A DNA stretch of 64,000 bases, taken from the NCBI GenBank assembly GCA_037143795.1, contig JBAWXZ010000016.1, positions 1 to 64,000 of the forward strand. Reading direction: 5' to 3'. Both the position numbers and the translations under genes were made by a program. This document shows, one piece after another, positions 42,134 to 51,561 of the stretch. The notes under the pieces were generated by a model, which saw nothing but the letters and a program-made list of their open reading frames with translations, searched no databases and was not told the origin of the DNA. The stretch's first letter is position 1. Each line of letters begins with the position of its first letter. The stretch comes from Firm-13 sp037143795. Its GTDB lineage: Bacteria > Bacillota > Clostridia > Saccharofermentanales > Saccharofermentanaceae.

Positions 42134-42532
42134 ATGGCAGAGGTAATCGGACTGGCACATATTGGTATATTCGTGGACGATGTTGAGCGTTCAAAGAAGT
42201 TCTATAATGAAATTCTTGGCCTCGCAGCAATTTGGCAGTGTACGTTTGATGCAGACGGCAATACCTACACCTGCGCTTTTGTTCAAAAGGGAAACCTGAC
42301 TCTTGAACTTGTACAGCGCAGGATCGGTGAGAATCCAGGTGACGGAGTCACGGATCACGTTGCCATGTTGGTCGACAACATCGAAGAATTCAGAAAAAAC
42401 CTTGAAGCTAAGGGGATTGAATTTGAAACAAAAGAACAAGTATATTGCTCGGACATGTTTCCCAATGGAACCAAGTGGGTTTTCTTCCGCGGACCGGACA
42501 ATGAGCATATTGAGATTACCCAGATTTTGTAG
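42134..42532 (+). CDS. VOC family (glyoxalase-like) protein
   Basis: The 132-residue protein has two beta-alpha-beta-beta-beta units. The metal-ligand positions of the family are present: His9 (GLAHIGIFV), Glu in LTLELVQ, His in TDHVAMLV and Glu in EHIEITQ. Members act as glyoxalase, epimerase or dioxygenase; in this operon an isomerase/epimerase role on a sugar acid or CoA-free carbonyl is only a guess. GTGAGG lies upstream. Confidence 0.85.
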   Translation: MAEVIGLAHIGIFVDDVERSKKFYNEILGLAAIWQCTFDADGNTYTCAFVQKGNLTLELVQRRIGENPGDGVTDHVAMLVDNIEEFRKNLEAKGIEFETKEQVYCSDMFPNGTKWVFFRGPDNEHIEITQIL

Positions 42533-42544
42533 GAGGACGATAGA

Positions 42545-43318
42545 ATGCGTAATGTAGTAATAACCGGCGCTGCCAGCGGTGTAGGAAAATCGACAGTTGA
42601 AGCTTTTTTACAGCTTGGTGACAAAGTGTTTATGACAGACTGGAAAGCAGATCAGCTGAGCGAAGTCTGTGCTGCGTTTGACAGGCAATACCCCGGTATG
42701 GTTTTTAACAAAGCCGCTGATGTCGGTAAATGGGATCAGGTTGTCAAACTTGCAGAAATGGTAAAGGAAGCAGGCGGAGCTGATGTTCTGGCGAACTGTG
42801 CAGGTGTCTTTCGGGTAGGACAGATCGAAGATGCACCTGAGGAAGACTTTGATTTTCAGTTTGATGTCAACGTACGCGGTATATTCCACACCATGAAAGC
42901 CTTCGGACCACAGATGCTGAATAAGAAAAAGGGCGCGATTGTCAATGTTTCCTCCGTATCGGGGATGGGCGGCGACTACAACATGTCTCTATACTGCGCT
43001 ACCAAAGGCGCTGTCCTGGCTATGTCCAGAGCTGTTGCCATGGATTATTCAATGCAGGGCGTGCGTGTAAATGTTATTTCTCCATCAGCTGTTAAAACTC
43101 CGATGTTTTTGACCGGCGCAAGCGAAAAAGTGTTGGAAAGCTTTAGGAAAAACATGCCGGACCGCAGATTATGCGAACCGGAGTGGTGCGCTAATGCTAT
43201 TGTGTTCCTTGCTTCCGATCAGGCAGAACACATGTGTGGTATTAATTTGCCGGTAGACGGCGGACTTTCAGCATGGAATGGACAGCCAAACCAGGAAAAA
43301 AGCGATACAGGTGTGTAA
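42545..43318 (+). CDS. Short-chain dehydrogenase/reductase
   Basis: The 257-residue SDR has TGAASGVGK, NCAG, Ser in NVSSVSG, YCATKGA and the C-terminal PVDGGLSAWNG. It is NAD(P)-dependent, probably oxidising a sugar or polyol; the substrate is unknown. AGGAGG sets the start, 12 nt after the VOC gene. Confidence 0.9.
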   Translation: MRNVVITGAASGVGKSTVEAFLQLGDKVFMTDWKADQLSEVCAAFDRQYPGMVFNKAADVGKWDQVVKLAEMVKEAGGADVLANCAGVFRVGQIEDAPEEDFDFQFDVNVRGIFHTMKAFGPQMLNKKKGAIVNVSSVSGMGGDYNMSLYCATKGAVLAMSRAVAMDYSMQGVRVNVISPSAVKTPMFLTGASEKVLESFRKNMPDRRLCEPEWCANAIVFLASDQAEHMCGINLPVDGGLSAWNGQPNQEKSDTGV

Positions 43319-43375
43319 GGTCTTTCGATTTTGCCGCGATCCGGCTGCCCGATATCCGATTTTGGAGGAACTGTA

Positions 43376-44575
43376 ATGATTAGAGAAACATTTGAGAAAA
43401 ATCAGGGCATATTCAGAATGATACCTGTATTTGTCCCCCGAACTTTCTCCAGACCGGGCAAAAGGCTTCGCCTGCATCCTGATGATTACTTTGCACTCGG
43501 CACCGCAAGAGGCGCAATCAAAGAACGATGGTTCAGCAGTGTAGTGGCTGCCTGCAACGGAGAACTGACAGCAGCGGACGAGGGTATGAGCTATGTATCA
43601 TACGGCAGTGATCCCGATCAGCGGTTTCTGTTCAAGGATGCAGTCGAGGAGCTTGGGGCCCAGCTTATCGGAGAGGAACTTTACAGTAAGTATGGAACCT
43701 GGCCTATGTATTCGAAATTTTTCGATTATGTAGATCCGCTTTTCCATCATTTGCATCCTGACAACCAGGCAGCTGCCAAAGTCGGCAGACTCGGCAAGCC
43801 GGAAGCGTATTATTTCCCGCTTCAGTACAACAATTACGGCGGTAGTTTCCCGCATACCTATTTCGGCTTCGATCCCGACACAACCAAAGAAGATGTTAAG
43901 AAAAGACTTGAAATGTTTGAATCCGGCGACAACAGGATAACGGAAATCTCCAGAGCTCATAGAATAGAACTTGGTACAGGCTGGTATACGCCGGCAGGGG
44001 TTGTTCATGCACCCGGATCATATCTGACCTACGAACCCCAGTGGAACAGTGATGTCAATGCAGTCTTCGAAAACGTCACAAGCGGTGAAATCAATTCACG
44101 CGCAAGCCTGGTTGAAAATTGCCCCGATTGTGAAAAGGACAACGTGGACTCTGTGATGAGCATGCTTGAGTGGGAGAAAAATGTTGATCCGCATTACAGA
44201 AAGCATTATTTCAGACCCCCAATCATAGACGTAGAAAACGAGCAGTATACCGAAAAATGGATTACCTATGCCACGCCGTTTTTCTCCGCAAAGGAACTCA
44301 TAATCAACCCCGGCCAGACCGCGAAAATCACTGACAAGGCCGCTTACGGCTGCATAATAATGCAGGGACACGGCCGGTTCGGCAGCTATAACGCTGAGGC
44401 GGCGTGTATGCTCAGATACGGACAGCTTAGCTCCGATGAATATTTTGTCAGCGAAGCAGCTGCCAGAAACGGTGTTGTGATTACCAACCAGTCAGAATTT
44501 GAACCCATTGTGATGCTGAAGCATTTTGGCCCGAACAATCCCGATGCTCCATTCCCCGGGCACCTGAGAACCTGA
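43376..44575 (+). CDS. Cupin/phosphomannose isomerase-like protein
   Basis: The 399-residue protein looks like a divergent type I phosphomannose isomerase-like cupin. It has metal-binding patterns HHLHPDNQ (about 118-125) and EAYYFPLQYNN, then the second barrel with GTGWYTPAGVVHAPGSYLTYEP and INPGQTAKITDKAAYGCIIMQGHG. An aldose-ketose isomerase role fits the operon, but the sugar is unknown. GGAGG sets the start at 43376. The region 44576-44695 after it shows a weak inverted repeat and TATACT near 44670, perhaps a new promoter. Confidence 0.78.
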   Translation: MIRETFEKNQGIFRMIPVFVPRTFSRPGKRLRLHPDDYFALGTARGAIKERWFSSVVAACNGELTAADEGMSYVSYGSDPDQRFLFKDAVEELGAQLIGEELYSKYGTWPMYSKFFDYVDPLFHHLHPDNQAAAKVGRLGKPEAYYFPLQYNNYGGSFPHTYFGFDPDTTKEDVKKRLEMFESGDNRITEISRAHRIELGTGWYTPAGVVHAPGSYLTYEPQWNSDVNAVFENVTSGEINSRASLVENCPDCEKDNVDSVMSMLEWEKNVDPHYRKHYFRPPIIDVENEQYTEKWITYATPFFSAKELIINPGQTAKITDKAAYGCIIMQGHGRFGSYNAEAACMLRYGQLSSDEYFVSEAAARNGVVITNQSEFEPIVMLKHFGPNNPDAPFPGHLRT

Positions 44576-44695
44576 CAGGCAAGACAGCTAAGTTTGCCTG
44601 CGGGATAATGAAAAGCGATAAGAAGAGGACAGCCGAAAGACTGTTCCGCTCTTGTCGAATTATTACTATACTCGAATTTTAGGAGGAATACTCAA

Positions 44696-45466
44696 ATGGA
44701 ATACAAGGGATTTGATATAAATTTTTCACTGGAAGGGAAAATTGCACTTGTTACCGGTGCCGCCAGCGGTATTGGGAGAGCAATCGTTGAAATGTATGCA
44801 CAAAAAGGTGTGTCGATCATAGCGCTTGATCTACTGCCTAAAGTCCATGAATTGACTGGGGAACTTTCTGGTTATGATATTAATGTATTGACCTTTGCGG
44901 GAGATGTATCGGATAAGGATTTTATTCGTTCAGTTGTGAGCGATAGTATTCAAAAAATGGGTAGAATCGATATTTTAGTTAATTGTGCCGGGATTGCTAT
45001 ACTTGACGATGCTGAAAATTTAGAACTGGAAGCCTGGAACAAGACTCTTCTCATAAACCTTACTGCACCTTTTATGCTTGCTCAATCCGTCGGTAAAGAG
45101 ATGATCAAAAGCGGCGGCGGAAAAATTATTAATATTGCTTCGCAGGCAGGAATTGTTGCGTTGGATAAGCATGTAGCATATTGCGCAAGTAAGGCTGGGA
45201 TAATATCTATGACAAAGGTCATGGCCATGGAATGGGGAGAATATAATATTAATATTAACGCAATATCTCCTACAGTTATATTAACAGATCTTGGTAAAAG
45301 GGCATGGGCGGGCCAAGTTGGTGAAGATATGATAAAGAAAATACCCGCTGGACGGTTTGGATATCCAGAGGAAGTAGCCGGTGCGGCAGTTTTTCTTGCA
45401 AGCGATGCGGCAAATCTGATTACAGGAGAAAATCTTGTAATTGATGGCGGCTATACAATCCAATAA
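44696..45466 (+). CDS. Short-chain dehydrogenase/reductase
   Basis: The 256-residue SDR has TGAASGIGR, NCAG, NIASQAG, YCASKAGI and closes with GENLVIDGGYTIQ. Sequence style resembles polyol or 3-oxoacyl-type dehydrogenases of sugar operons. TTAGGAGG sets the start. It precedes the arabinose isomerase-like gene by 85 nt. Confidence 0.9.
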   Translation: MEYKGFDINFSLEGKIALVTGAASGIGRAIVEMYAQKGVSIIALDLLPKVHELTGELSGYDINVLTFAGDVSDKDFIRSVVSDSIQKMGRIDILVNCAGIAILDDAENLELEAWNKTLLINLTAPFMLAQSVGKEMIKSGGGKIINIASQAGIVALDKHVAYCASKAGIISMTKVMAMEWGEYNININAISPTVILTDLGKRAWAGQVGEDMIKKIPAGRFGYPEEVAGAAVFLASDAANLITGENLVIDGGYTIQ

Positions 45467-45551
45467 CTTCAAAACCAAACCTGACTGCCTCTGGACAAAA
45501 ACCTTTGAAAATAAATTTATCCATAAACTGATTTGCTAAGGAGTAACAATT

Positions 45552-46949
45552 ATGATTACGAAAAGAAAGCCGAAGATAGGATTTCTGGGAATTATGCACG
45601 GTCTTTATGATGCGGATCAGCCTGAACTTCCACTTGAACAGGAGGCATGGGCAAGAGAAGTCGTTGAGCAGCTCAAGGATGCTGCCGATATTGATTTTCC
45701 GGGAGCCGCCAAAGATAGAAGTATAATCGAAAAGTATATCAAACACTTCAACGACAGTGAGTATGACGGGATCATGGTCGTCAATCTTCTTTATAGCCCC
45801 GGCATGCGTGTTGTTCAGGCATTCAAGAATAACCGGCTTCCTGTTTTGATTGCCAATATTCAGCCGCTTCCTACGGTTACGCAGGATTGGGACTGGAAGA
45901 AATGCACAACCAATCAGGGTATACATGGGATTCAGGATACCTCGAATATGTTGATGCGCCTGGGACTTAAGCCTGAAATCATTACGGATGACTGGAAATC
46001 AAATAACTTTTTCGATTTCTTCGCTGACTGGTCATCAGCCGCATTTACGGCTGCAGCCTTGAAGAAAAGCCGTGTTTCTATCATCGAAAAAATGCAGGGA
46101 ATGGGCGATATCATGGGTGATGAAGTTGCTTTTTACCGTGTTTTCGGAATAGAAGTCAACTATGATGGACTTGGCGAAGTCGTTAAGTGCTTCGAGACGG
46201 TATCGGAAGAAGAGATTTCTGCCTATATCGAAATAGACAGGCAGAATTTTGAAATAGATCCGTCACTGACGCAGGAGAATCACCGCTATGCAGCTAAATT
46301 ACAGCTGGCTTTTGAGAAATTTTGCGAGAAATACAAGTATGACGGCTTTACGGCTAATTTTAATGTATTTAAAGAAGACGGAAGAATAAGGCAGCTGCCG
46401 ATTCTCGGCGCAAGCAATATGCTGGCAAAGGGATATGGGTATTCAGCCGAAGGGGATGTGCACATTCTGGCTTGTACCCTTATGGGTCATCTTATCTCGG
46501 AGAACCCGCACTTCACGGAAATGTATTCCCTGGACTATGAAAGAGATGCTGCTATGCTGAGCCACATGGGAGAGGGTAACTGGAAAGTAGCCCGTAGGGA
46601 TCGCCCTATCAAGCTCATTGACCGTCCTCTGGATATCGGAGACCGAGACAATCCTCCGACACCCGTATTCAGCGGTGAACCCGGAGAGGCAACTATTATT
46701 TCCCTTGTTGCGATAGAGGGAGAAAAATACCGGCTGGTCGCTTCTGTCGGAACCGTCCTCGATACAGCTGAAATTCCCGGTATGCTCATGAACTACACTT
46801 TCTTTACCCCGAATACCGGAATCCGTTCGGCAATGGATGGGTGGCTAAGAAATGGCGGGACTCATCATCAGGTTATGTTTGCAGGCAATCAAATGAGAAA
46901 ATTCAAAATGCTTTGTGACGTCCTCAATATTGAATTCGTAGAAGTGTAA
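45552..46949 (+). CDS. L-arabinose isomerase-like protein (AraA/FucI superfamily)
   Basis: The 465-residue protein belongs to the arabinose/fucose isomerase fold: NLLYSPGM, QGIHGIQDTSNML, GYGYSAEGDVHILACTLMGHL and the closing NGGTHHQVMFAGNQM. It is shorter than typical AraA (about 490-500) and diverges around the metal site (TEMYSLDYERDAAMLSHMGEGN), so the substrate may not be L-arabinose. AAGGAG sets the start. A terminator follows at 46989. Confidence 0.82.
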   Translation: MITKRKPKIGFLGIMHGLYDADQPELPLEQEAWAREVVEQLKDAADIDFPGAAKDRSIIEKYIKHFNDSEYDGIMVVNLLYSPGMRVVQAFKNNRLPVLIANIQPLPTVTQDWDWKKCTTNQGIHGIQDTSNMLMRLGLKPEIITDDWKSNNFFDFFADWSSAAFTAAALKKSRVSIIEKMQGMGDIMGDEVAFYRVFGIEVNYDGLGEVVKCFETVSEEEISAYIEIDRQNFEIDPSLTQENHRYAAKLQLAFEKFCEKYKYDGFTANFNVFKEDGRIRQLPILGASNMLAKGYGYSAEGDVHILACTLMGHLISENPHFTEMYSLDYERDAAMLSHMGEGNWKVARRDRPIKLIDRPLDIGDRDNPPTPVFSGEPGEATIISLVAIEGEKYRLVASVGTVLDTAEIPGMLMNYTFFTPNTGIRSAMDGWLRNGGTHHQVMFAGNQMRKFKMLCDVLNIEFVEV

Positions 46950-46988
46950 TTTGAAAATATTATTCTGATAGTATGACGGACAACTTAG

Positions 46989-47029
46989 AAAGATTCCCCG
47001 TTTGCCATGGGGAATCTTTCTTCTTTTAG
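46989..47029 (+). terminator. Terminator after the AraA-like gene
   Basis: AAAGATTCCCC (46989-46999) pairs perfectly with 47009-47019, followed by CTTCTTTT. It closes the operon that begins at 37382. Confidence 0.88.
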
Positions 47030-47111
47030 GCAAACACAAAACTTCATGTAAATTCATTGATCAAAATTGAATCACGAGGCTCATTCAAATTCTGAGCGAA
47101 TAAGGTGTGAT

Positions 47112-48053
47112 ATGTCAAAATTAGTAAAAACAAATCTTATGATAAATATATCGAAACTATATTATGAAAATAATTACGATCAGAAAATGATCGCTAAAAA
47201 ACTTAACCTGTCACGACCGTATGTTTCCAAACTTTTAACACAGGCGAAGGAGGAGGGTCTGGTTACTGTCCAGGTGCATGCTCCAAATGAATATGAAACT
47301 AGTCTTGAATCAGAAGTCCGAATGCGTTTTGGACTGCGGAAAGTAATTGTTGTACCAGATGGTCTTATTGCCAACACTGTTAACCGAATTGCTGTCGAAG
47401 CAGCAAAGTATTTGAACAGCATAATTAAAGACAATGACATTATCTCAGTTTCCTGGGGCAGCACACTTTACAAATTCAGTTTGAATTTAGCACCCAGATC
47501 CGATTTAAAGAATATTTCCGTAGTTCAAGGAAGCGGCGGTATCAGCCAGATTTCCAAAAATATATATGCTGCTGAAATCCCAAAGAAAATTGCAGATGCT
47601 TTTGGCGGCATTCCGTATATCCTCCCATTACCGGCTATTGTCGATAAAAAAGAGACCAGGGATATGATAATTAAAGATAGTAATATTGCTCAGATTATGG
47701 AACTTTCCAGACGTGCAAATATTGCAATTTTTACAATGGGATATTTTGGTAAGGAATGTGCCCTGGCAAGAGCTGGATATCTGAGTGAAAACGAAATCCT
47801 GCAACTGGAGATGAACGGTGCGGTCGGCGACATTTTTACCCGGCTGATAACCTCTGAAGGGGAAATATGTGATGCAGATCTTGATAACAGAACCATCGCG
47901 ATTGAATTCGACGACCTGAAGAAGAAAGATTATCGCATAGGCGTTGCCTGTGGGAGTGAAAAGGAGAGGGGTGTAATAGGAGCGATTAAGGGCGGATTGT
48001 GCAATGTACTTATCACTGATGAAACTACTGCTATAAAACTTATGGAGGATTGA
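47112..48053 (+). CDS. SorC/DeoR-type sugar-binding transcriptional regulator
   Basis: The 313-residue regulator has a helix-turn-helix near 15-45 (YDQKMIAKKLNLSRPYVSKLL) and a sugar-phosphate-binding domain of the SorC family (SVSWGSTLYKF, VVQGSGGI, GDIFTRLI, IGVACGSEKERGVIGAIKGGL). I take ATG 47112 after AAGGTG; the earlier in-frame reading has no ribosome site. It probably senses a phosphorylated pentose and controls the isomerase/aldolase/kinase genes that follow. Confidence 0.9.
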   Translation: MSKLVKTNLMINISKLYYENNYDQKMIAKKLNLSRPYVSKLLTQAKEEGLVTVQVHAPNEYETSLESEVRMRFGLRKVIVVPDGLIANTVNRIAVEAAKYLNSIIKDNDIISVSWGSTLYKFSLNLAPRSDLKNISVVQGSGGISQISKNIYAAEIPKKIADAFGGIPYILPLPAIVDKKETRDMIIKDSNIAQIMELSRRANIAIFTMGYFGKECALARAGYLSENEILQLEMNGAVGDIFTRLITSEGEICDADLDNRTIAIEFDDLKKKDYRIGVACGSEKERGVIGAIKGGLCNVLITDETTAIKLMED

Positions 48054-48281
48054 CATCCGCGGAAACTTTTAACAAATCAAAGTGACTGTGGATAAACAGG
48101 AAACAAAATAAAACCTGTTGGGAAAACTTCTTACAAATTATTTCCTGAAAAAAGTCTTGGATTTTCGAATATGAAGAGCAGATACTTGTGACAATTTGGT
48201 TAAATATTTACAGTATTATTCTTCAGCTCGCAAATGGAAAAATATCCCGGTTCTACAAAGTTATATAGGAGGAATTATCAG

Positions 48282-49739
48282 ATGGCAAGGAAGATTAGAG
48301 TTGGCCTTTTAACCATAGGAGATGGCCGTAATTTTTTAAAAAGCAAACTTGATCCGATCAATGACCGTTATCAAAAGAAGGTCAAAGAAGCACTTGAAGA
48401 GCAGGGTTTTGATGTTGTAAGTGCTGGTAAAGTCATTGATAGCAACAAGCTCGCAGTTGAATACGGAAAAATGATGAGAGCCGAGGATGTAGATGCTGTT
48501 GTTGTTAATTACTGCGTATGGGCGTGGCCATCCTATGCAAGAATGGCAGCACAGTTTTGTCCCCAGCCTGTGATTATGTTTTCCAATTATTTCGAAGAAA
48601 AACCTGGTCTTGTAGGTATGCTGGCCGGTGTCGGGTCTCTTGACCAGGCAAATTTCCCGTATCTCAAACTATATGGAGATATCGATGATGCCAAAATACT
48701 CGGAAAACTAAAATCTTATATCGAAGGAATTTCCGCTTACAATCGACTTAAGGGAATGACTTATGTCGGCATCGGCGGCCGTTCAATCAATATTGATACG
48801 ACAGTAGCCGATCCGGCAATGTGGATGAAGAAATTTGGTATCGATGTGGATAGTATTGATCAGATGGAGCTGGTTCGCCGGGCTGAAATTATACAGAAAG
48901 AAAAGCCTGAACTAATTGATACGGCTGTCCTATATCTTAAGAAAAATACAAAGGGATTCAAATGGCTGGATCCCAAGCCGGATAGTTCCTATAGCCTAAC
49001 TGAGGAATCTGTAAGAAAGGCTGTCAGCCTCTATTATGGCATGGTCGATCTCATTAATGAATTCGATTACGATTTTTGCGGAATTAAGGGACAGCGCGAA
49101 CTTACCGAGCACTATGTTACATCAGATATTGCCGAGGCTTTTCTTAATGACTATTATGCTCCTGACGGAACAACTCATGATCCGATAGCCTGTGCAACGG
49201 AGGCGGATATGGATGCTGCCCTGACTATGAAAATCATTAACCTGATTTCTGGTCAGCCGGCGCTGTTCGCAGACATAAGAAATTATTATAAAGACGAGGA
49301 TTTCTGGGATTTGTGCAATTCAGGTGCGCATGCCACCTACTTTGCCGGTGCCAGTAAAGATCCCGCTGTGAATCTTGCCAATGTTGAATTCAGACCAGAA
49401 GGTGACTACTACACCGCAGGCGGTCCTTCTGTTTATCACATTGCAAAACCTGGAGCAGTAACACTTGCCCGCCTTACAAGAAAAGACATAACCAATTACC
49501 GTATGGTAGTGATGACCGGCAAATTTTTTAGTATGGGTGCGGAGAAGGATGAAGAATATGCCTGTAAGTGCCAGGACAACTGGCCGCATGCATTCGTAAA
49601 GATGAACCATACAATCGATACATTCATACAGGAAGTTAACTGCAACCATATCCATGGTACTTATGGCAACCATGTAGATGCTTTACAAACGTTCTGCAAA
49701 GCAGCGAATGTTGAGTTCGTACTTCTTGATGGCAAGTAA
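48282..49739 (+). CDS. L-fucose/D-arabinose isomerase-like protein
   Basis: The 485-residue protein belongs to the FucI family: VVNYCVWAWPSYARMAAQ, CGIKGQRELTEHYVTSDIAEAFLND with the metal-site Glu, and the closing NCNHIHGTYGNHVDALQTFC. It would convert an aldose to its ketose. GGAGG six bases upstream sets the start. The 228-nt gap before it may hold a promoter with TATTAT near 48213. Confidence 0.84.
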   Translation: MARKIRVGLLTIGDGRNFLKSKLDPINDRYQKKVKEALEEQGFDVVSAGKVIDSNKLAVEYGKMMRAEDVDAVVVNYCVWAWPSYARMAAQFCPQPVIMFSNYFEEKPGLVGMLAGVGSLDQANFPYLKLYGDIDDAKILGKLKSYIEGISAYNRLKGMTYVGIGGRSINIDTTVADPAMWMKKFGIDVDSIDQMELVRRAEIIQKEKPELIDTAVLYLKKNTKGFKWLDPKPDSSYSLTEESVRKAVSLYYGMVDLINEFDYDFCGIKGQRELTEHYVTSDIAEAFLNDYYAPDGTTHDPIACATEADMDAALTMKIINLISGQPALFADIRNYYKDEDFWDLCNSGAHATYFAGASKDPAVNLANVEFRPEGDYYTAGGPSVYHIAKPGAVTLARLTRKDITNYRMVVMTGKFFSMGAEKDEEYACKCQDNWPHAFVKMNHTIDTFIQEVNCNHIHGTYGNHVDALQTFCKAANVEFVLLDGK

Positions 49740-49779
49740 TTACCGTACCTCCATCCCCGGAAGCTTTGCCGACCGCAAT

Positions 49780-49988
49780 TTTTCTGCTATTAATACTGCA
49801 TCCATGTCAGGGCATATTGTAAACGTACCGCAGCCACAATGTTCTTATAATGCATCCAAGGCTGGAGTTATACAGCTGACGAAATCTTTGGCTGTTGAAT
49901 GGGCACTTAAAGTGTTCGTGTAAACATTATCAGCCCTGGATATATCGGTGCTGCAATGGTATTGAATTCCAAACTCTTACGCCGTTGA
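49780..49988 (+). pseudogene. Decayed short-chain dehydrogenase (middle part)
   Basis: The translation runs NTASMSGHIVN...YNASKAGVIQLTKSLAVEWA, then a frameshift near 49913, then RVNIISPGYIGAAMVLNS in another frame up to TGA at 49986. These are the catalytic and following segments of an SDR of the arabinitol/sorbitol dehydrogenase type. The N-terminal nucleotide-binding half and the C-terminal part are missing. It has lost function. The DNA 49989-50178 contains no gene that I can support. Confidence 0.8.
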
Positions 49989-50178
49989 GTGATAGAACAA
50001 ACCGGAAGGTGAATACTCTTTTTAGGTGTCCGCCTGACAGCCCGGAAGTGGTTAGTGAGCGGCAATTCCGAATCGATGCTCATTCTATCTGCCGTCTTGC
50101 TGATAGACCAATTGACTTTGACCGGCAAAATTGCATAATTAAATGGACAAATAAAATAGATAGGAAAGTGTGTGCATC

Positions 50179-51183
50179 ATGGCAATTGTAACTGACAGAA
50201 ATAAAGTACTCGACATCTATAAGGAAGCAGAACGCAATAGATGGGTTTTGCCCTGCTTCTGCAGTGAAAATCTTACGACAACGGAAGCAATTCTTGCTGC
50301 TGCCAAGGAATACGGCGAAGAAATCGGGATAAATGATCTGCCGATTATTGTGGCTATCACCAATCAGTACGATCACCGTACACAATCTGTCTACTATACC
50401 CATACCCGTCAATGGGATATTGGTCTAAAGCTCTTTATGGCGGACCTGAAGGTACTAACCGACAAAGGATCTCCATATGAAAACCTCCGTGTAATGATTC
50501 ATCTCGACCATACACAGTTTGACGATGACAAGGAATTACTGTCCTGGGATATGAACCAATTCTCTTCGATCATGTTTGATGCCTCCAAAATATCGTTTGC
50601 AGAAAATATTCGGCTGACACGTCAGTTCGTATTGGAACAGGGTGATAAAATTGTCATTGAGGGAGCCTGTGATGAAATTGTTGATGCAACGGGTACAGAC
50701 AAGAGCGATCTGACGACGGCCGAAAAAGCTGAAGAATACCTTAAAGGAACCGGTGTGGACCTGATTGTTGCTAACCTTGGCACCGAGCACCGGGCTACCG
50801 GCAAAGACCTGCAGTACCATGGTGATTTTGCCAGACAAATCAAAGAAAAAATCGGAATCCGGATAGTTCTTCATGGTGCATCATCTGTTACCTCGAACCA
50901 GATCGAACACCTGATCGATGACGGGGTCTGCAAAGTCAATATCTGGACAGCGCTGGAACGCGATGCATCACCCGTTTTATTTGCCGATATGGTCAAAAAT
51001 GCTGCCAAAGTGGCAGGCAGCGCAGTGGTTGATACACTAAAAGAAGACGGGTTGCTGGGTCCCAATTGCCGGACAGGTGAGAAGTCGTCCATTCAATTCT
51101 TCACAACAGAATATCGCCAGGGCATTATTTTTAATCAAATGAAAATAATGGTAAGCGACTATTTGAGGCTGTGGTACAAATAA
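50179..51183 (+). CDS. Class II fructose-bisphosphate aldolase-like protein
   Basis: The 334-residue aldolase has the class II signature: Asp110 and His111 in IHLDHTQ, IMFDAS, EHRATG with His204 and LHGASS with His232, the likely zinc ligands. It would split a ketose 1-phosphate or bisphosphate into dihydroxyacetone phosphate and an aldehyde, closer to the tagatose/ketose-bisphosphate group than to glycolytic enzymes. AGGAAAG precedes the start. A decayed SDR lies before it and a terminator after it. Confidence 0.87.
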   Translation: MAIVTDRNKVLDIYKEAERNRWVLPCFCSENLTTTEAILAAAKEYGEEIGINDLPIIVAITNQYDHRTQSVYYTHTRQWDIGLKLFMADLKVLTDKGSPYENLRVMIHLDHTQFDDDKELLSWDMNQFSSIMFDASKISFAENIRLTRQFVLEQGDKIVIEGACDEIVDATGTDKSDLTTAEKAEEYLKGTGVDLIVANLGTEHRATGKDLQYHGDFARQIKEKIGIRIVLHGASSVTSNQIEHLIDDGVCKVNIWTALERDASPVLFADMVKNAAKVAGSAVVDTLKEDGLLGPNCRTGEKSSIQFFTTEYRQGIIFNQMKIMVSDYLRLWYK

Positions 51184-51561
51184 CGAGCCCAATACCTGAC
51201 ACGAATAAATAGACAGCCTTTATGATTTCTAATTATCGCCTTATATATTTATATGATATATAAGGCGTTAGTATTTTCTGATTTATCCATATATTCATAA
51301 TATTAAACGATGACTTTTCCCGGAATTTGCATGGAAATTTTCGATTTGCCGTCAAAAGCTTAGAAATTTCTTATGATTTAGCAAGTATTTGCATGTTATA
51401 ATTCTTTCGTGCAATAATCCTTTCTGTTATATGGGAATATACCGATACCCGAATAATTACAACACAAAATGGCCGTTAAGACCGTTCTATATTGGACGTT
51501 TATTAATCAGTGCTTCCAGCGGTATTCCCAGACGTAAATATAATATGAGAGGAAATTACTC
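51184..51561. other. Intergenic region with terminator and promoter
   Basis: These 378 nt hold a terminator (51237-51278) and an extended -10 promoter with TG-T-TATAAT at 51394-51402, about 160 nt before the next gene. TTTGCATG occurs twice (near 51329 and 51389). No gene is supported. Confidence 0.65.
51237..51278 (+). terminator. Terminator after the aldolase gene
   Basis: CGCCTTATATAT (51237-51248) pairs perfectly with 51256-51267 across a 7-nt loop, followed by TTAGTATTTTC. Confidence 0.75.

Noticed and set aside
49678..49923. Short reading frame of 81 codons as an intact gene
   Set aside because: It is the decayed SDR running out of frame; the family's next segment continues in another frame.
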